DNA from: Paucimonas lemoignei
Lineage (GTDB): Bacteria > Pseudomonadota > Gammaproteobacteria > Burkholderiales > Burkholderiaceae_D
Direction of reading: 5' to 3'
Length of the DNA stretch: 64,000 nt
Assembly (NCBI RefSeq): GCF_004342585.1
Contig: NZ_SLZQ01000005.1
Span: forward strand, 62,001 to 126,000
Shown here: positions 1-9,388 of the stretch, piece by piece
How positions within the stretch are numbered: the first letter of the stretch is position 1
How the letters are laid out: each line of letters starts with the position of its first letter
Notes under the pieces: model-generated
Told to the model about the DNA's origin: nothing
What the model saw: the letters and a program-made list of their open reading frames with translations, nothing else
Database searches by the model: none
Program-made: the position numbers and the translations under genes

Positions 1-415
1 CGTCAAGCAGCACAAGGGCGACAGCGCTTCCCTGTTCGAGGAAATCATGCTGGGCTGGTGGGAACGCATTGGCCTGACCAAAGTATCCGGCATTTCCAAG
101 CTGATCATGGCCGAATCCGGCAATTTCCCCGAAGTGGCGCGCTTCTATTATGAAGAAGTGACTTCCCGCGTGCATGGCATGATTGTCAGCATGCTGGAAC
201 ACGGCATCGCGCGCGGCGAATTCCGTCCGATCGATACCAAGGAAGCCATGCGCGTCGTGGTCGCGCCGATGGTCATGCTGATGATGTGGAACCAATCCTT
301 CGGCGCCTGCAGCATGGAGCCGATTTCGCCGCAAAGCTACCTGCGCACTTATCTTGACATTGTCCTGCACGGCCTTCTGCGAGAGCCTGCCGTGTCCTCT
401 TCTCCCCGCAAATGA
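1..415 (+). CDS. TetR-family regulator, C-terminal part (partial)
   Basis: The reading frame is open from base 2, so the gene begins before the window. The visible 137 residues are helical, with stretches such as FPEVARFYYEEV and an MVMLMMW segment, and resemble the ligand-binding/dimerisation half of TetR-type repressors. The DNA-binding helix-turn-helix would lie upstream and is not visible. The stop codon overlaps the ATG of the following RND adaptor gene (ATGA, 412-415), so the two are translationally coupled. This suggests the regulator controls the pump it precedes; that is inference from context. Family assignment is moderate because only the variable half is seen. Confidence 0.75.
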   Translation, partial: VKQHKGDSASLFEEIMLGWWERIGLTKVSGISKLIMAESGNFPEVARFYYEEVTSRVHGMIVSMLEHGIARGEFRPIDTKEAMRVVVAPMVMLMMWNQSFGACSMEPISPQSYLRTYLDIVLHGLLREPAVSSSPRK

Positions 416-1635
416 ACACTATGCTGAAACGTCGTACCGTCTGGATCGTGTTGCTGGTCGTCTTGCTAGGCGCCGGCTTTGGCATCACCGCCATGAAAAA
501 ACGGCAGACGCCCGCACCGGGAACGGCGGCGCATGCCGCGCAGAGCACGCCGGCCAAGGCGCCGCCGAGCCTGGAATTCCTGCCCAGCGACGTGACCCGC
601 GTGCAAGCCGGCGAATTGCGCCAGATTCTGCAATTGTCGGGGGCGCTGCGTGCCGTCAATCAGGCGCAGGTCAAGGCCAAGGTTGCCGGCGAAGTCCGCG
701 AAGTGATGGTGCGCGAAGGCGAAACCGTCAAAGCCGGACAGATCCTCGTGAAAATGGATGCCAGCGAATACCAGGCACGACTGGAACAGGCCAGGGGCAG
801 CCTGGCAGCCGCGCGCGGCCAACTGGCGATTGCCACCAAGGCGCGCGACAATAACCGCGTGCTGGTTGCCAAAGGCTTCATTTCGCAAAATGCCTTCGAC
901 AACGCCGCCAGCCAGTACGATATCGCCCGCGCCAATGTCGAATCCGCACAGGGTGCGCTGGACGTGGCGCAAAAGGCACTGAACGATACGGTGATCCGTG
1001 CCCCCATCGATGGACTCGTCGCCAGCCGCTCGGTGCAACCAGGCGAGAAGGTGTCAACCGATAACCGCCTGCTGGACCTGGTCGACCTGCGCCAGATGGA
1101 ACTGGAAGCGGCGGTGCCGACCGCCGATATCCTGCAGCTGCGTCCTGGACAGCCAGCCCAGGTGACTATCGAAGGTTTGCCGGCGCCGCTGACCGGCAAG
1201 ATTGCCCGCATCAACCCGGCGACGCAATCCGGTTCGCGCTCCGTGCTGACGTATATCCAGGTCGAGAATCCGGAAGGTTTCCTGAAGGTCGGCATGTTCG
1301 GCCAGGCGCAAGTCACGCTGGCGAGCAAATCCGATGTGCTCAGCGTGCCGGGCACGGCCATCCAGGACCAGGGCGGCTCGCCGATCGTGTATGCCATCGA
1401 TAACGGCACGCTCAAGCAGCAAGCGGTCAAGCTCGGCATGCGCGGACACGATGGCAAGGGCGAAGCGGTGGAAATTATCGACGGCCTCGCTTCCGGCACC
1501 GTCATCGTAAAAAGCAATCTCGGCAAGCTCCCCGCCGGCACCAGGGTTCGCATGATCCAGGCAGATGCCTCTGCGGCATCCTCGCCCGCCTCCAGCACTG
1601 CTGCCGCCGAGAATGCGGCGCAGGCGGCACGCTGA
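412..1635 (+). CDS. RND efflux membrane fusion protein (periplasmic adaptor)
   Basis: A 407-residue HlyD/AcrA-type adaptor that would link the inner-membrane RND pump encoded next to an outer-membrane channel. A hydrophobic anchor lies at about residues 9-27. A lipoyl half-motif (AKVAGEVREVMVREGETV) follows at about 85-105, then an alpha-hairpin rich in Ala/Gln, the second lipoyl half (VIRAPIDGLVASRSVQPGE) near 195-215, and beta-barrel and membrane-proximal domains. The tail is Ala/Ser rich. It starts inside the stop codon of the TetR gene and ends 21 bp before the permease gene, giving an operon. Substrate is unknown. A second ATG nine bases downstream is an alternative start. Confidence 0.93.
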   Translation: MNTMLKRRTVWIVLLVVLLGAGFGITAMKKRQTPAPGTAAHAAQSTPAKAPPSLEFLPSDVTRVQAGELRQILQLSGALRAVNQAQVKAKVAGEVREVMVREGETVKAGQILVKMDASEYQARLEQARGSLAAARGQLAIATKARDNNRVLVAKGFISQNAFDNAASQYDIARANVESAQGALDVAQKALNDTVIRAPIDGLVASRSVQPGEKVSTDNRLLDLVDLRQMELEAAVPTADILQLRPGQPAQVTIEGLPAPLTGKIARINPATQSGSRSVLTYIQVENPEGFLKVGMFGQAQVTLASKSDVLSVPGTAIQDQGGSPIVYAIDNGTLKQQAVKLGMRGHDGKGEAVEIIDGLASGTVIVKSNLGKLPAGTRVRMIQADASAASSPASSTAAAENAAQAAR

Positions 1636-1656
1636 TCTTCATGAAAGTCTGAACAT

Positions 1657-4600
1657 ATGTGGTTTACCCGCATTAGCATCGGCAACCCGGTCCTGGCCAC
1701 CATGATGATGATGGCCTTCGTGGTGCTCGGCCTCTTCTCCTACAAGCGCCTGCCGGTGGACCAGTTCCCGGACGTGACATTTCCGGTGGTCGTGGTGCAG
1801 ACCGACTATCCCGGCGCTTCGCCGGAAACGGTCGAGTCCGACGTCACCCGCAAGGTCGAGGAGGCGGTCAACACCATTAACGGCATCAACAGTCTGACCT
1901 CGCGCTCCTATGAAGGCTCGTCGGTGGTCATCATCGAATTCACCCTGACGGTCGACCCGGCCCAGGCGGCGCAGGATGTGCGCGAAAAGGTGGCGCTGGT
2001 CAAGGCGGCATTCCGCGATGAGGTCAAGGAACCGCGCGTGACGCGTTTCGACCCGGCGGACCGGCCGATCTATTCGGTCTCGGTTGCCAATGACGGCAGC
2101 GCCACAGCGCACAGCATGCGCGAGCTGACGGTGATTGCCGACCAGGTGGTCAAGAAGCGCCTGGAAAATGTCCGCGGCGTCGGCTCGGTGACGCTGGTCG
2201 GCGGCGTCATGCGCGAAATTAACATCTATATCAAGCCGACCGAAATGGAAGCGCTCGGCATCGGCGTCGACCAGGTGATCCAGGCCTTGCGCAATGAAAA
2301 CCAGGAATTGCCTGCCGGCGCCGTGCGTACGCAAAGCAATGAAAACGTCGTGCAGATCCAGGGCCGCATCAAGGACCCGGCCGATTTCAACCGACTGATC
2401 GTCGCCCGCCGCGGCGGCCAGCCGGTATTGCTGTCGCAGATCGCCACCGTGGTGGATGGCCAGCAGGAGCAGGAAAGCCTGGCGCTCTATAACGGCCAGC
2501 GCACCCTGGCACTGGATATCCTCAAGGCGCAGGGCCAGAACACCATCGAAGTCACCGATGGTCTGGATGCCGCCATCAAGGAGCTCCAGCCAACGCTGAA
2601 GGCGCTCTACCCTGGCGTGAAGCTCGAAGTCATCAAGGATAGTTCGCGCCAGATTCGCACCGGCGTACAGAATGTGCGGCAGACGCTGTTCGAAGGCGCG
2701 ATCCTGACCATTCTGATCGTGTTCCTGTTCCTGAACTCCTGGCGCTCGACCGTCATCACCGGCCTGACCCTGCCGGTGGCGCTGATCGGCACCTTCCTGT
2801 TCATGTACATGTTCGGCTTCACCATCAACATGATCACCCTGATGGCGCTGTCGCTGTGCGTGGGGCTGTTGATCGACGATGCGATCGTGGTGCGGGAAAA
2901 CATCGTGCGTCACGCCGGCATGAAGGTCAACGGCCGCTACAAGAGCCACCGCACCGCTGCTCTCGAAGGCACTAAGGAAATCGGCCTGGCCGTGCTGGCG
3001 ACAACCTTCTCGATCGTCGCTGTGTTCCTGCCGGTCGGCTTCATGGGCGGCATCATCGGGCGCTTCTTCCACCAGTTCGGCATTACCGTGACGGCGGCCG
3101 TGCTGATCTCGATGTTCGTCTCCTTCACGCTGGACCCGATGCTGTCTTCCATCTGGCCCGATCCCGCGGTGCATGGCCGCCAGGGTCCGCGCCGCGGCTG
3201 GTATGCGCACACCATCGGTCGCGTGCTGGAACAGTTCGAGCGTTTCGTGCAATGGCTGTCGGTAACGTATCAAAGCTTGCTGAAATGGTCACTCCGGCAT
3301 CGCAAGGCCACACTGGCGATCGCCGCGGCCACCTTCTTCGGCGGTTTCCTGATTCCCGCTACCGGCCTGATCGGCTCGGAATTCGTGCCGCAGGCCGATT
3401 ATTCGGAAACCGGCGTGACATATAACACGCCGGTTGGCTCCTCGCTGGAATTCACCGAGACCAAGGCGCGCCAGGTCGAAGCGGTTTTGCGCGAATTCCC
3501 GGAAGTGCGCGACCTCTACACGACTATCAACACCGGCGCCGCCCAGGGCAAAAACTACGTCACCACCTTTGTCCGCCTGAAGCCGCGCAGCGAGCGCACA
3601 CGCAGCACGATCCAACTGGCGCAACCGTTGCGCCAGCGTCTCTCTCAGGTAGCCGGCATCACCGTCACCCACATCGGCTCGCTGGATGGCGTCGGCGGCG
3701 ACAACAAGCAGATGCGCCTGTCCATTCTTGGGCCGGACCTGAACCAGCTGGCGCGGTTGTCCGAGCAAGTCCAGGACAAGATGCATGCGATTCCCGGCGT
3801 GGTCGACCTGGACTCCAGCCTGAAAGCGCAAAAGCCCACCATTTCGGTCGTGCCCCGGCGTGAAATCGGCGCCGACCTCGGCGTGGGCGTGGCACAGATC
3901 GGCATGGCGCTGCGCCCCTTGCTGGCAGGCGAAGCAGCCAGCAGCTGGCGCGCCCCAGATGATCAGAACTACGACGTCAACGTGCGCCTGGCGCCGGACG
4001 AGCGCCGCGATATCGACGACCTGTCGCGCCTGATGCTGGCCAGCAGCCAGACCAATGCCGACGGCACGCCGAAGATGGTGCCACTGCGCCAGGTGGCAGA
4101 CATCACGCCATCGCTGGGCGCCAACCAGATCAACCGGCGCGATCTGAACCGTGAAGTCGAACTCTCCGCCAACGTGGTCGGCCGCTCGGCGGGACAAGCC
4201 AGCGCCGATGTCAAGGCGGTCCTGGATGCCATGGCTTGGCCGCCGGGCTATCGTTACCAGATCGGCGGCGCCACCAAGAGCATGAACGAATCCTTCGGCT
4301 ATGCCCTGGCAGCGCTGTTACTGGCAGTGATCTTCATTTACATGATCCTGGCTTCGCAATTCGCCAGCTTCCTGCAGCCGATCGCCATCATGTCTTCGCT
4401 GCCGCTGACACTGATCGGCGTCTTCCTGGCACTGATGATGTTCCGCTCGACGCTGAACATGTTCTCCATCATCGGCTTCATCATGCTCATGGGCCTGGTG
4501 ACCAAGAATGCCATCCTGCTGGTGGATTTTGCCAATCAGGCAAGAAAACAGGGCATGGAGCGCGGCGCCGCATTGCTGGAAGCGGCTCACGTCCGCCTGC

Positions 4601-4875
4601 GCCCGATCCTGATGACGACGCTGGCCATGGTGTTCGGCATGGTGCCGCTGGCTTTCGGCATGGCGGAGGGTTCCGAGCAGCGCGCGCCGATGGGCCAGGC
4701 TGTCATCGGCGGCATCATTACTTCGTCGCTGCTGACGCTGGTGGTGGTGCCGGTGATTTATACCTACCTGGACGATTTCACGGTCTGGGCCAAGGCCAGG
4801 CTGGGCATTCGCCAGAGCAGCGGCGCCGCCAGCCTGGAAGCCCTGCCGCAGTCGCGCCACGAGGACCCCATTTGA
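1657..4875 (+). CDS. RND efflux transporter permease (HAE1 family)
   Basis: A 1072-residue inner-membrane proton-driven RND pump. The N-terminus enters TM1 at once ([19 protein letters not shown]) and is followed by the conserved [17 protein letters not shown] porter motif. The proton-relay aspartate pair is present in TM4 ([10 protein letters not shown], about residues 405-415), and the TM10 lysine in [10 protein letters not shown]. Two large periplasmic loops and a twofold internal repeat match the usual family length of 1020-1070. The gene follows its adaptor and has no outer-membrane factor immediately behind it; TolC at 5973 is the nearest candidate channel. Multidrug or solvent export is likely, but the substrate cannot be read from the sequence. 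Confidence 0.95.
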   Translation: MWFTRISIGNPVLATMMMMAFVVLGLFSYKRLPVDQFPDVTFPVVVVQTDYPGASPETVESDVTRKVEEAVNTINGINSLTSRSYEGSSVVIIEFTLTVDPAQAAQDVREKVALVKAAFRDEVKEPRVTRFDPADRPIYSVSVANDGSATAHSMRELTVIADQVVKKRLENVRGVGSVTLVGGVMREINIYIKPTEMEALGIGVDQVIQALRNENQELPAGAVRTQSNENVVQIQGRIKDPADFNRLIVARRGGQPVLLSQIATVVDGQQEQESLALYNGQRTLALDILKAQGQNTIEVTDGLDAAIKELQPTLKALYPGVKLEVIKDSSRQIRTGVQNVRQTLFEGAILTILIVFLFLNSWRSTVITGLTLPVALIGTFLFMYMFGFTINMITLMALSLCVGLLIDDAIVVRENIVRHAGMKVNGRYKSHRTAALEGTKEIGLAVLATTFSIVAVFLPVGFMGGIIGRFFHQFGITVTAAVLISMFVSFTLDPMLSSIWPDPAVHGRQGPRRGWYAHTIGRVLEQFERFVQWLSVTYQSLLKWSLRHRKATLAIAAATFFGGFLIPATGLIGSEFVPQADYSETGVTYNTPVGSSLEFTETKARQVEAVLREFPEVRDLYTTINTGAAQGKNYVTTFVRLKPRSERTRSTIQLAQPLRQRLSQVAGITVTHIGSLDGVGGDNKQMRLSILGPDLNQLARLSEQVQDKMHAIPGVVDLDSSLKAQKPTISVVPRREIGADLGVGVAQIGMALRPLLAGEAASSWRAPDDQNYDVNVRLAPDERRDIDDLSRLMLASSQTNADGTPKMVPLRQVADITPSLGANQINRRDLNREVELSANVVGRSAGQASADVKAVLDAMAWPPGYRYQIGGATKSMNESFGYALAALLLAVIFIYMILASQFASFLQPIAIMSSLPLTLIGVFLALMMFRSTLNMFSIIGFIMLMGLVTKNAILLVDFANQARKQGMERGAALLEAAHVRLRPILMTTLAMVFGMVPLAFGMAEGSEQRAPMGQAVIGGIITSSLLTLVVVPVIYTYLDDFTVWAKARLGIRQSSGAASLEALPQSRHEDPI

Positions 4876-4934
4876 TAGAATGAGAGGTTGTTTCAGCAAG
4901 CCCTAATTTTATTTTTTCGCAGTGAGCCAAAACC

Positions 4935-5600
4935 ATGAACATTGAACAAGCCCGCTTTAACATGATTGAACAGCAGATCCGCCCCTGGGATGTGCTGGAC
5001 CAGGAAGTCCTGGATACGCTGCTGGTCGTCAAGCGTGAAGATTTCGTGCCGGCCGATCACAAGAACCTGGCGTTCATGGATACCGAGATTCCCCTGCCGT
5101 GCGGGCAAAACATGTTCACCCCCAAGCTGGAGGCGCGCATCCTGCAGGAAGTCGCGCTCAAGAAGCATGAAAACGTGCTGGAAATCGGCACCGGCTCCGG
5201 CTACATGGCCGCACTGCTGGCACACAAGGCACGCCATGTCACCACCGTCGAGATCGAGCCGGAGTTGAAGGCACTGGCGGAAAAGAACCTGGCAGCCAAC
5301 GGCATTACCAACGTCAAGGTGGAACTGGGCGACGGCGCTCGCGGCTGGGCCGGTTCCGGCAGCGATGCGGCGCCATATGACGTGATCGTCGTGTCGGGCG
5401 GCTTGCCGGTACTGCCGGAAAGCTTCCTGCAACAGATCAAGATCGGCGGCCGCATCCTGGCCATAGTCGGCTCGGCGCCGGTCATGTCGGCCGAACTGGT
5501 CACCCGCGTGTCCGACACGGCGTACAACACCGTCAAGCTGTTCGAAACCAACGTCAAGCCGCTGAAGAACGCGGTCGCTCCTTCGCAATTCCGCTTCTAG
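4935..5600 (+). CDS. pcm: Protein-L-isoaspartate O-methyltransferase
   Basis: A 221-residue SAM-dependent methyltransferase that would methylate L-isoaspartyl residues in aged proteins so they can be repaired. The N-terminal segment (FNMIEQQIRPWDVLD) and the SAM motif I (VLEIGTGSGYMAALLA, about 78-93) are characteristic of the PCM family, as is the motif VTTVEIEPEL that follows. Length fits the family (about 210-220). A rhodanese gene follows after 9 bp and tolC after that. This pcm-rhodanese-tolC order is one I recall from other Burkholderiales. Confidence 0.92.
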   Translation: MNIEQARFNMIEQQIRPWDVLDQEVLDTLLVVKREDFVPADHKNLAFMDTEIPLPCGQNMFTPKLEARILQEVALKKHENVLEIGTGSGYMAALLAHKARHVTTVEIEPELKALAEKNLAANGITNVKVELGDGARGWAGSGSDAAPYDVIVVSGGLPVLPESFLQQIKIGGRILAIVGSAPVMSAELVTRVSDTAYNTVKLFETNVKPLKNAVAPSQFRF

Positions 5601-5609
5601 GACATCACT

Positions 5610-5933
5610 ATGCAGCATCTCACCGCACCCGAATTGGCAGCCTGGCTGGCGGACGACTCGCGCGAAGCGCCGCTCCTGCTGGATGTGCGCGAACCCGATG
5701 AGTTCGCCTATTGCCATATCGAGGGTGCGGTGCCGATGCCGATGCAAACCGTACCGGCGCGAATGGGCGAACTGGATGACGAGGCCACCATCGTCTGCAT
5801 CTGCCATCACGGCATGCGCAGCATGCAGGTTGCCCGTTTTCTCGAGCAGCATGGCTATGCCAACATCCTGAACCTGACCGGCGGCGTTCATGCCTGGGCG
5901 CAGCAGGTCGACCCCGAAATGCCCACGTATTAA
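5610..5933 (+). CDS. Rhodanese-like sulfurtransferase
   Basis: A single-domain rhodanese of 107 residues. The entry motif LLLDVREPDEFAYCHIEGAVPMPM is at about residues 21-45, and the active-site loop CHHGMRS carries the candidate catalytic cysteine at about residue 73, followed by NLTGGVHAW typical of the family end. It is cytoplasmic by appearance, with no signal peptide. It sits between pcm and tolC with short gaps, so probably in one transcription unit. The physiological sulfur donor and acceptor are unknown. Confidence 0.93.
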   Translation: MQHLTAPELAAWLADDSREAPLLLDVREPDEFAYCHIEGAVPMPMQTVPARMGELDDEATIVCICHHGMRSMQVARFLEQHGYANILNLTGGVHAWAQQVDPEMPTY

Positions 5934-5972
5934 CCGGATTCGAAAGCCGGATCGCCCTACGGAGAACAAGTA

Positions 5973-7280
5973 ATGCGCCCCACCCTGATTGCCTCGCTGC
6001 TCGCCGGCAGTTTCCTGTCATTGTCTGCCCATGCGCTCGACCTGCTGCAGGTCTATCAGCAGGCGCTCGCCAATGACCCGGTCTATACCAGCGCACGGGC
6101 CACGCTCGCGGCCGGCCAGGAACGGGAGACGCAAGGCCGCGCCGGCCTGCTGCCCACCATCGGAGCGTCCGGCAGCTATACCCGCAGCGAGATCGATTCG
6201 CCCGCCTTCGGGCGCAACGTGCGCACTAATAACTACGGCATTTCCCTTTCTCAGCCGCTGTTTCGCTGGGCGAACTGGGAACAGTACCAGCAAAGCAAAC
6301 TGTCGGTAGCCGCCAGCGAAGCGCAATTCGCCCAGGCCCAGCAGGATTTGATCGTGCGCGTTTCGCAAGCCTACTTCGACGTGCTGGCCTCGCAGGATAC
6401 GCTGACGTCGCTGCGGGCGCAAAAGACAGCCATCTCCGAACAGCTGGCCTCGGCCAAGCGCAATTTCGAGGTCGGCACCGCCACCATCACCGATACCCAG
6501 GAAGCGCAAGCCCGCTACGACCTCACGATCGCGCAGGAACTGGCGGCGCAAAACGACCTGGATATCAAGCGCAATGCGCTGCAGCAGATCATCGGCAAGC
6601 CGGCCGGTGACCTCGCAGGACTGCGCCCGGGCGTGCAAATCAATGCGCCGGCACCAGCCCAACTCGACCAGTGGGTGGAAAGCGCCGAAAAACAGAACTA
6701 CAGCGTCATCGGCCAGCAACTGGCCCTGGAAATTGCCCATCGCGAGATCAGCCGCAATCGCGCCGGCCACTTGCCGACTGTCGACCTGGTGGCGTCCCGC
6801 ACCCGCAACAACCAGAGCGTCAGCACCCTGACCACGCCAAGCGGCACGACCGACAGCACCAGCGTCGGCGTGCAATGGACCATTCCGATCTTTTCGGGTT
6901 TCGGTACCACCAGCCGGGTACGCGAAGCGATTGCCCTGGAAGACAAGGCTAGAAGCGACCTGGAAAACATCCGCCGCACCGCCGCCCAGTCCGCGCGCCA
7001 GGCTTATCTTGGCGTGACCAGCGGCCTGGCGCAGGTAAAGGCGCTGGAAGCGGCGGAACGCTCCAGCCAGCTGGCGCTGGAATCGAACCGCCTGGGCTAC
7101 CAGGTAGGCGTTCGCATCAATATCGATGTGCTCAATGCGCAACAGCAGCTCTACACCACCCGCCAGAACCTGGCCAAGGCGCGCTATGACACCATCGTCA
7201 ATGGCTTGCGGCTCAAGTCCGCCGCCGGCACGCTCAAGGAAGAGGACCTGGCAGCGGTCAACACCCTGTTGCAGCCTTAA
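5973..7280 (+). CDS. tolC: TolC-family outer-membrane channel protein
   Basis: A 435-residue outer-membrane efflux protein. A signal peptide is visible at residues 1-22 (cleavage near AHA-LD), followed by LLQVYQQALANDP, the typical TolC start, and two OEP repeats rich in Ala/Gln coiled-coil helices (about 30-210 and 225-420). No lipobox cysteine, in contrast to the OprM-type protein at 12538, so this belongs to the TolC rather than the NodT lipoprotein branch. It could serve the RND pump at 412-4875 or type I secretion. A good Shine-Dalgarno sequence (GGAG) lies before the ATG. Confidence 0.93.
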   Translation: MRPTLIASLLAGSFLSLSAHALDLLQVYQQALANDPVYTSARATLAAGQERETQGRAGLLPTIGASGSYTRSEIDSPAFGRNVRTNNYGISLSQPLFRWANWEQYQQSKLSVAASEAQFAQAQQDLIVRVSQAYFDVLASQDTLTSLRAQKTAISEQLASAKRNFEVGTATITDTQEAQARYDLTIAQELAAQNDLDIKRNALQQIIGKPAGDLAGLRPGVQINAPAPAQLDQWVESAEKQNYSVIGQQLALEIAHREISRNRAGHLPTVDLVASRTRNNQSVSTLTTPSGTTDSTSVGVQWTIPIFSGFGTTSRVREAIALEDKARSDLENIRRTAAQSARQAYLGVTSGLAQVKALEAAERSSQLALESNRLGYQVGVRINIDVLNAQQQLYTTRQNLAKARYDTIVNGLRLKSAAGTLKEEDLAAVNTLLQP

Positions 7281-7299
7281 ATCTTCTTAAGTCTCTTCA

Positions 7300-7941
7300 C
7301 TAACCTGCGCTGCGCCGCAATGACGGCGCTTGCTGCAGGCTATCCATGCAGGCATCAACCAGGCGCTGGGCATCTCGCGCCAAATCGAAGCTCTCCGGCG
7401 AGATCAGCCAATTACTGAGCAAACCGCGCCAGCTGGCGTGAAACAGGATGGCGGCCAGCTTCGTATCCAGGTCAGGCGACAGCTGGCCGTGCGCAACAGC
7501 GTTTTTGAGCGTGCGTTCGATATTGCGTGCGCCGGTATTCAGCGTATCCTGCTGCAGAGCGATGAATTCCTGGGCGGTATCGCTGTATTCGCAACGGTGA
7601 AACAGGATCGCGAACACCTTGCGCGCATGCGGGTTAACGGCAGTCTCGCGAAGAACGAACAGACAAGTTACCTGTAATTGGCCCAGAGGATCGTCGCCAG
7701 TGCCCTCCGCGCTTTCCCGCACCATTTCCACCATCGGCAGGCGCACCCGTTCACACATCGCGTTAAACAACTCCAGCTTGTTCTTGAAATGCCAGTAAAT
7801 CGCGCCGCGCGTGACATTTGCCGCTTGGGCAATTTCCGCCAGCGAAGTGCGCGCCACGCCCTGCCGGTGAAAGACATCCTCCGCCGCATCGAGAATCCGG
7901 CTGCGCGTTTCCAGCGCTTCTGCTTTGGTTGCTCTTGCCAT
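7300..7941 (-). CDS. acrR: TetR-family repressor AcrR
   Basis: A 213-residue repressor of the divergent acrAB-type genes. The N-terminus (MARATKAEALETRSRILDAA) and the helix-turn-helix with recognition helix VTRGAIYWHFKNK (about 46-58) are very close to enterobacterial AcrR. The C-terminal half is the variable drug-binding domain. The gene is divergent from acrA across a 221-bp gap containing a near-exact copy of the E. coli AcrR operator (8023-8046). By family knowledge, ligand binding releases AcrR from DNA and raises pump expression. Confidence 0.93.
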   Translation of the reverse strand: MARATKAEALETRSRILDAAEDVFHRQGVARTSLAEIAQAANVTRGAIYWHFKNKLELFNAMCERVRLPMVEMVRESAEGTGDDPLGQLQVTCLFVLRETAVNPHARKVFAILFHRCEYSDTAQEFIALQQDTLNTGARNIERTLKNAVAHGQLSPDLDTKLAAILFHASWRGLLSNWLISPESFDLARDAQRLVDACMDSLQQAPSLRRSAG

Positions 7942-8021
7942 ATCGTGTTAATTATCCGGAAACTGCATGCACAGGCAGCGCATTACAAGCTATATCGCAA
8001 GTTACAACAGCCGGGGAAAAT

Positions 8022-8052
8022 TTACATACAACAGTGAATGTATATATATAAT
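8022..8052 (+). promoter_or_regulatory. Probable acrA promoter
   Basis: A perfect -10 element TATAAT lies at 8047-8052, directly after the AcrR operator. The best -35 candidate is TTACAT at 8022-8027, with a long 19-bp spacer, inside the operator. The overlap fits repression by steric block. The -10 is convincing; the -35 is not certain. Confidence 0.55.
8023..8046. promoter_or_regulatory. AcrR operator (24-bp inverted repeat)
   Basis: Left arm TACATACA (8023-8030), centre ACAGTGAA, right arm TGTATATA (8039-8046). From memory, the E. coli AcrR operator has arms TACATACA and TGTATGTA around TTTGTGAA; the copy here differs at four positions. It lies between acrR and acrA and touches a TATAAT -10 element, so bound AcrR would block acrA transcription. 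Confidence 0.85.
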
Positions 8053-8162
8053 ACCGCCAAGCCAGTCATTACCAAAATAGAATAACCGGCTCACTTCAGC
8101 AGCATTGTCACGCCGACCGGCGACCGTGCCCGGCGGCTTCATCATTTTTGTACGAGCTAGCC

Positions 8163-9365
8163 ATGAATTCACTCGGCCGTTTCACCCCGTTCGCCATTCT
8201 TGCCGTCTCCGCCATGTTAAGCGCCTGTGTCGATCAGGCCGGTGCAGCCAAGGCTCCCGCTGCGCCTCCTCCCGCTGAAGTGGCCGTGCTTACCGTGGCG
8301 CCGCAGCGCGTGGCCCTCAGCACCGATCTGCCGGGCAGGCTGGAAGCGGCGCGCATTGCGCAAGTTCGTGCGCGCGTACCCGGTATCGTGCTGCAGCGAG
8401 CCTTTCATGAGGGCAGCGATGTCAAGGCTGGAGACGTACTGTTTCGCATCGACGATGCGCCATTCCAGGCGACTTTCCAGAGCGCCCAGGCAGCTCTGGC
8501 CAAGGCTGAAGCCAACCTCGCGCAAATCACCCTGAAGGCACAACGCTATGCCGCGCTGGTGGATACCAATGCCATCAGCAAGCAGGAATTTGATGACGTG
8601 ACGGCGGCTCAAAAACAGGCTGCCGCCGATGTCGCCACCGCCAAGGCGGCACTGGCGACGGCACGCCTGAATCTCGGATACGCCACGGTGACGGCGCCGA
8701 TTACCGGCCGTATCGGCCGTGCTCAGGTCACCGAAGGCGCGCTGGTCGGGCAAAACGAGGCCACGCCTCTGGCCACGATCCAGCAACTCGACCCGATTTA
8801 CGTCAATCTGACCCAATCCAGTTCCGAAGTGCTGCAGCTGCGCCAGGCATTGGCAGCTGGCCAGTTGAAAAGCGTCGGCCGCGGCGAAGCCAAGGTGAGA
8901 TTGCTGATGGAAGATGGCCGTCCCTATCCGCATCCGGGCAAACTGCTGTTTTCCGACATGACGGTGGATGAAAGCACCGGGGGAGTCATCGTGCGCGCCG
9001 TGTTTCCGAATCCCGACCGCCTGCTGATGCCGGGGCTGTTCGTGCGTGCGCAACTGGAACAGGCGGTCAGCGAAAACGCCATCGTGGTGCCGCAGCAAGC
9101 GGTGCAACGCGGCGCCGACGGCGCCAGCGTGATGGTGGTGGATCCCAACAACAATGTCGCCGTCAAGCCGGTCAAGGCCGACCGCAGCCAGGGTGATGCG
9201 TGGATCGTCAGCGAAGGATTGAAGCCGGGCGACCGCATCATCGTCGAAGGCGTGCAAAAAGTGAAGCCAGGGGCAACCGTCAAAGCCGTGACGTGGACGC
9301 CTGGAGATGCGGGCAAGGCCGCCAAGGATGGCAAGCCGGTCGCCTTGCAGGTTAAGGCCCAATAA
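8163..9365 (+). CDS. acrA: AcrA/MexA-type RND adaptor lipoprotein
   Basis: A 400-residue periplasmic adaptor. I place the start at the ATG at 8163 rather than the TTG at 8148, because it gives a clean lipoprotein signal: a hydrophobic run and lipobox LSAC, with the lipidated Cys near residue 22. Lipoyl halves (ARVPGIVLQRAFHEGSDVKAG and VTAPITGRIGRAQVTEGALV) flank an alpha-hairpin, followed by barrel and membrane-proximal domains ending in a Lys/Ala-rich tail. It is the first gene of acrA-acrB-oprM, with acrB 23 bp on. Regulated by AcrR through the operator upstream. Confidence 0.94.
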   Translation: MNSLGRFTPFAILAVSAMLSACVDQAGAAKAPAAPPPAEVAVLTVAPQRVALSTDLPGRLEAARIAQVRARVPGIVLQRAFHEGSDVKAGDVLFRIDDAPFQATFQSAQAALAKAEANLAQITLKAQRYAALVDTNAISKQEFDDVTAAQKQAAADVATAKAALATARLNLGYATVTAPITGRIGRAQVTEGALVGQNEATPLATIQQLDPIYVNLTQSSSEVLQLRQALAAGQLKSVGRGEAKVRLLMEDGRPYPHPGKLLFSDMTVDESTGGVIVRAVFPNPDRLLMPGLFVRAQLEQAVSENAIVVPQQAVQRGADGASVMVVDPNNNVAVKPVKADRSQGDAWIVSEGLKPGDRIIVEGVQKVKPGATVKAVTWTPGDAGKAAKDGKPVALQVKAQ

Positions 9366-9388
9366 AGCAACCGCACAGGAACCCCGTC

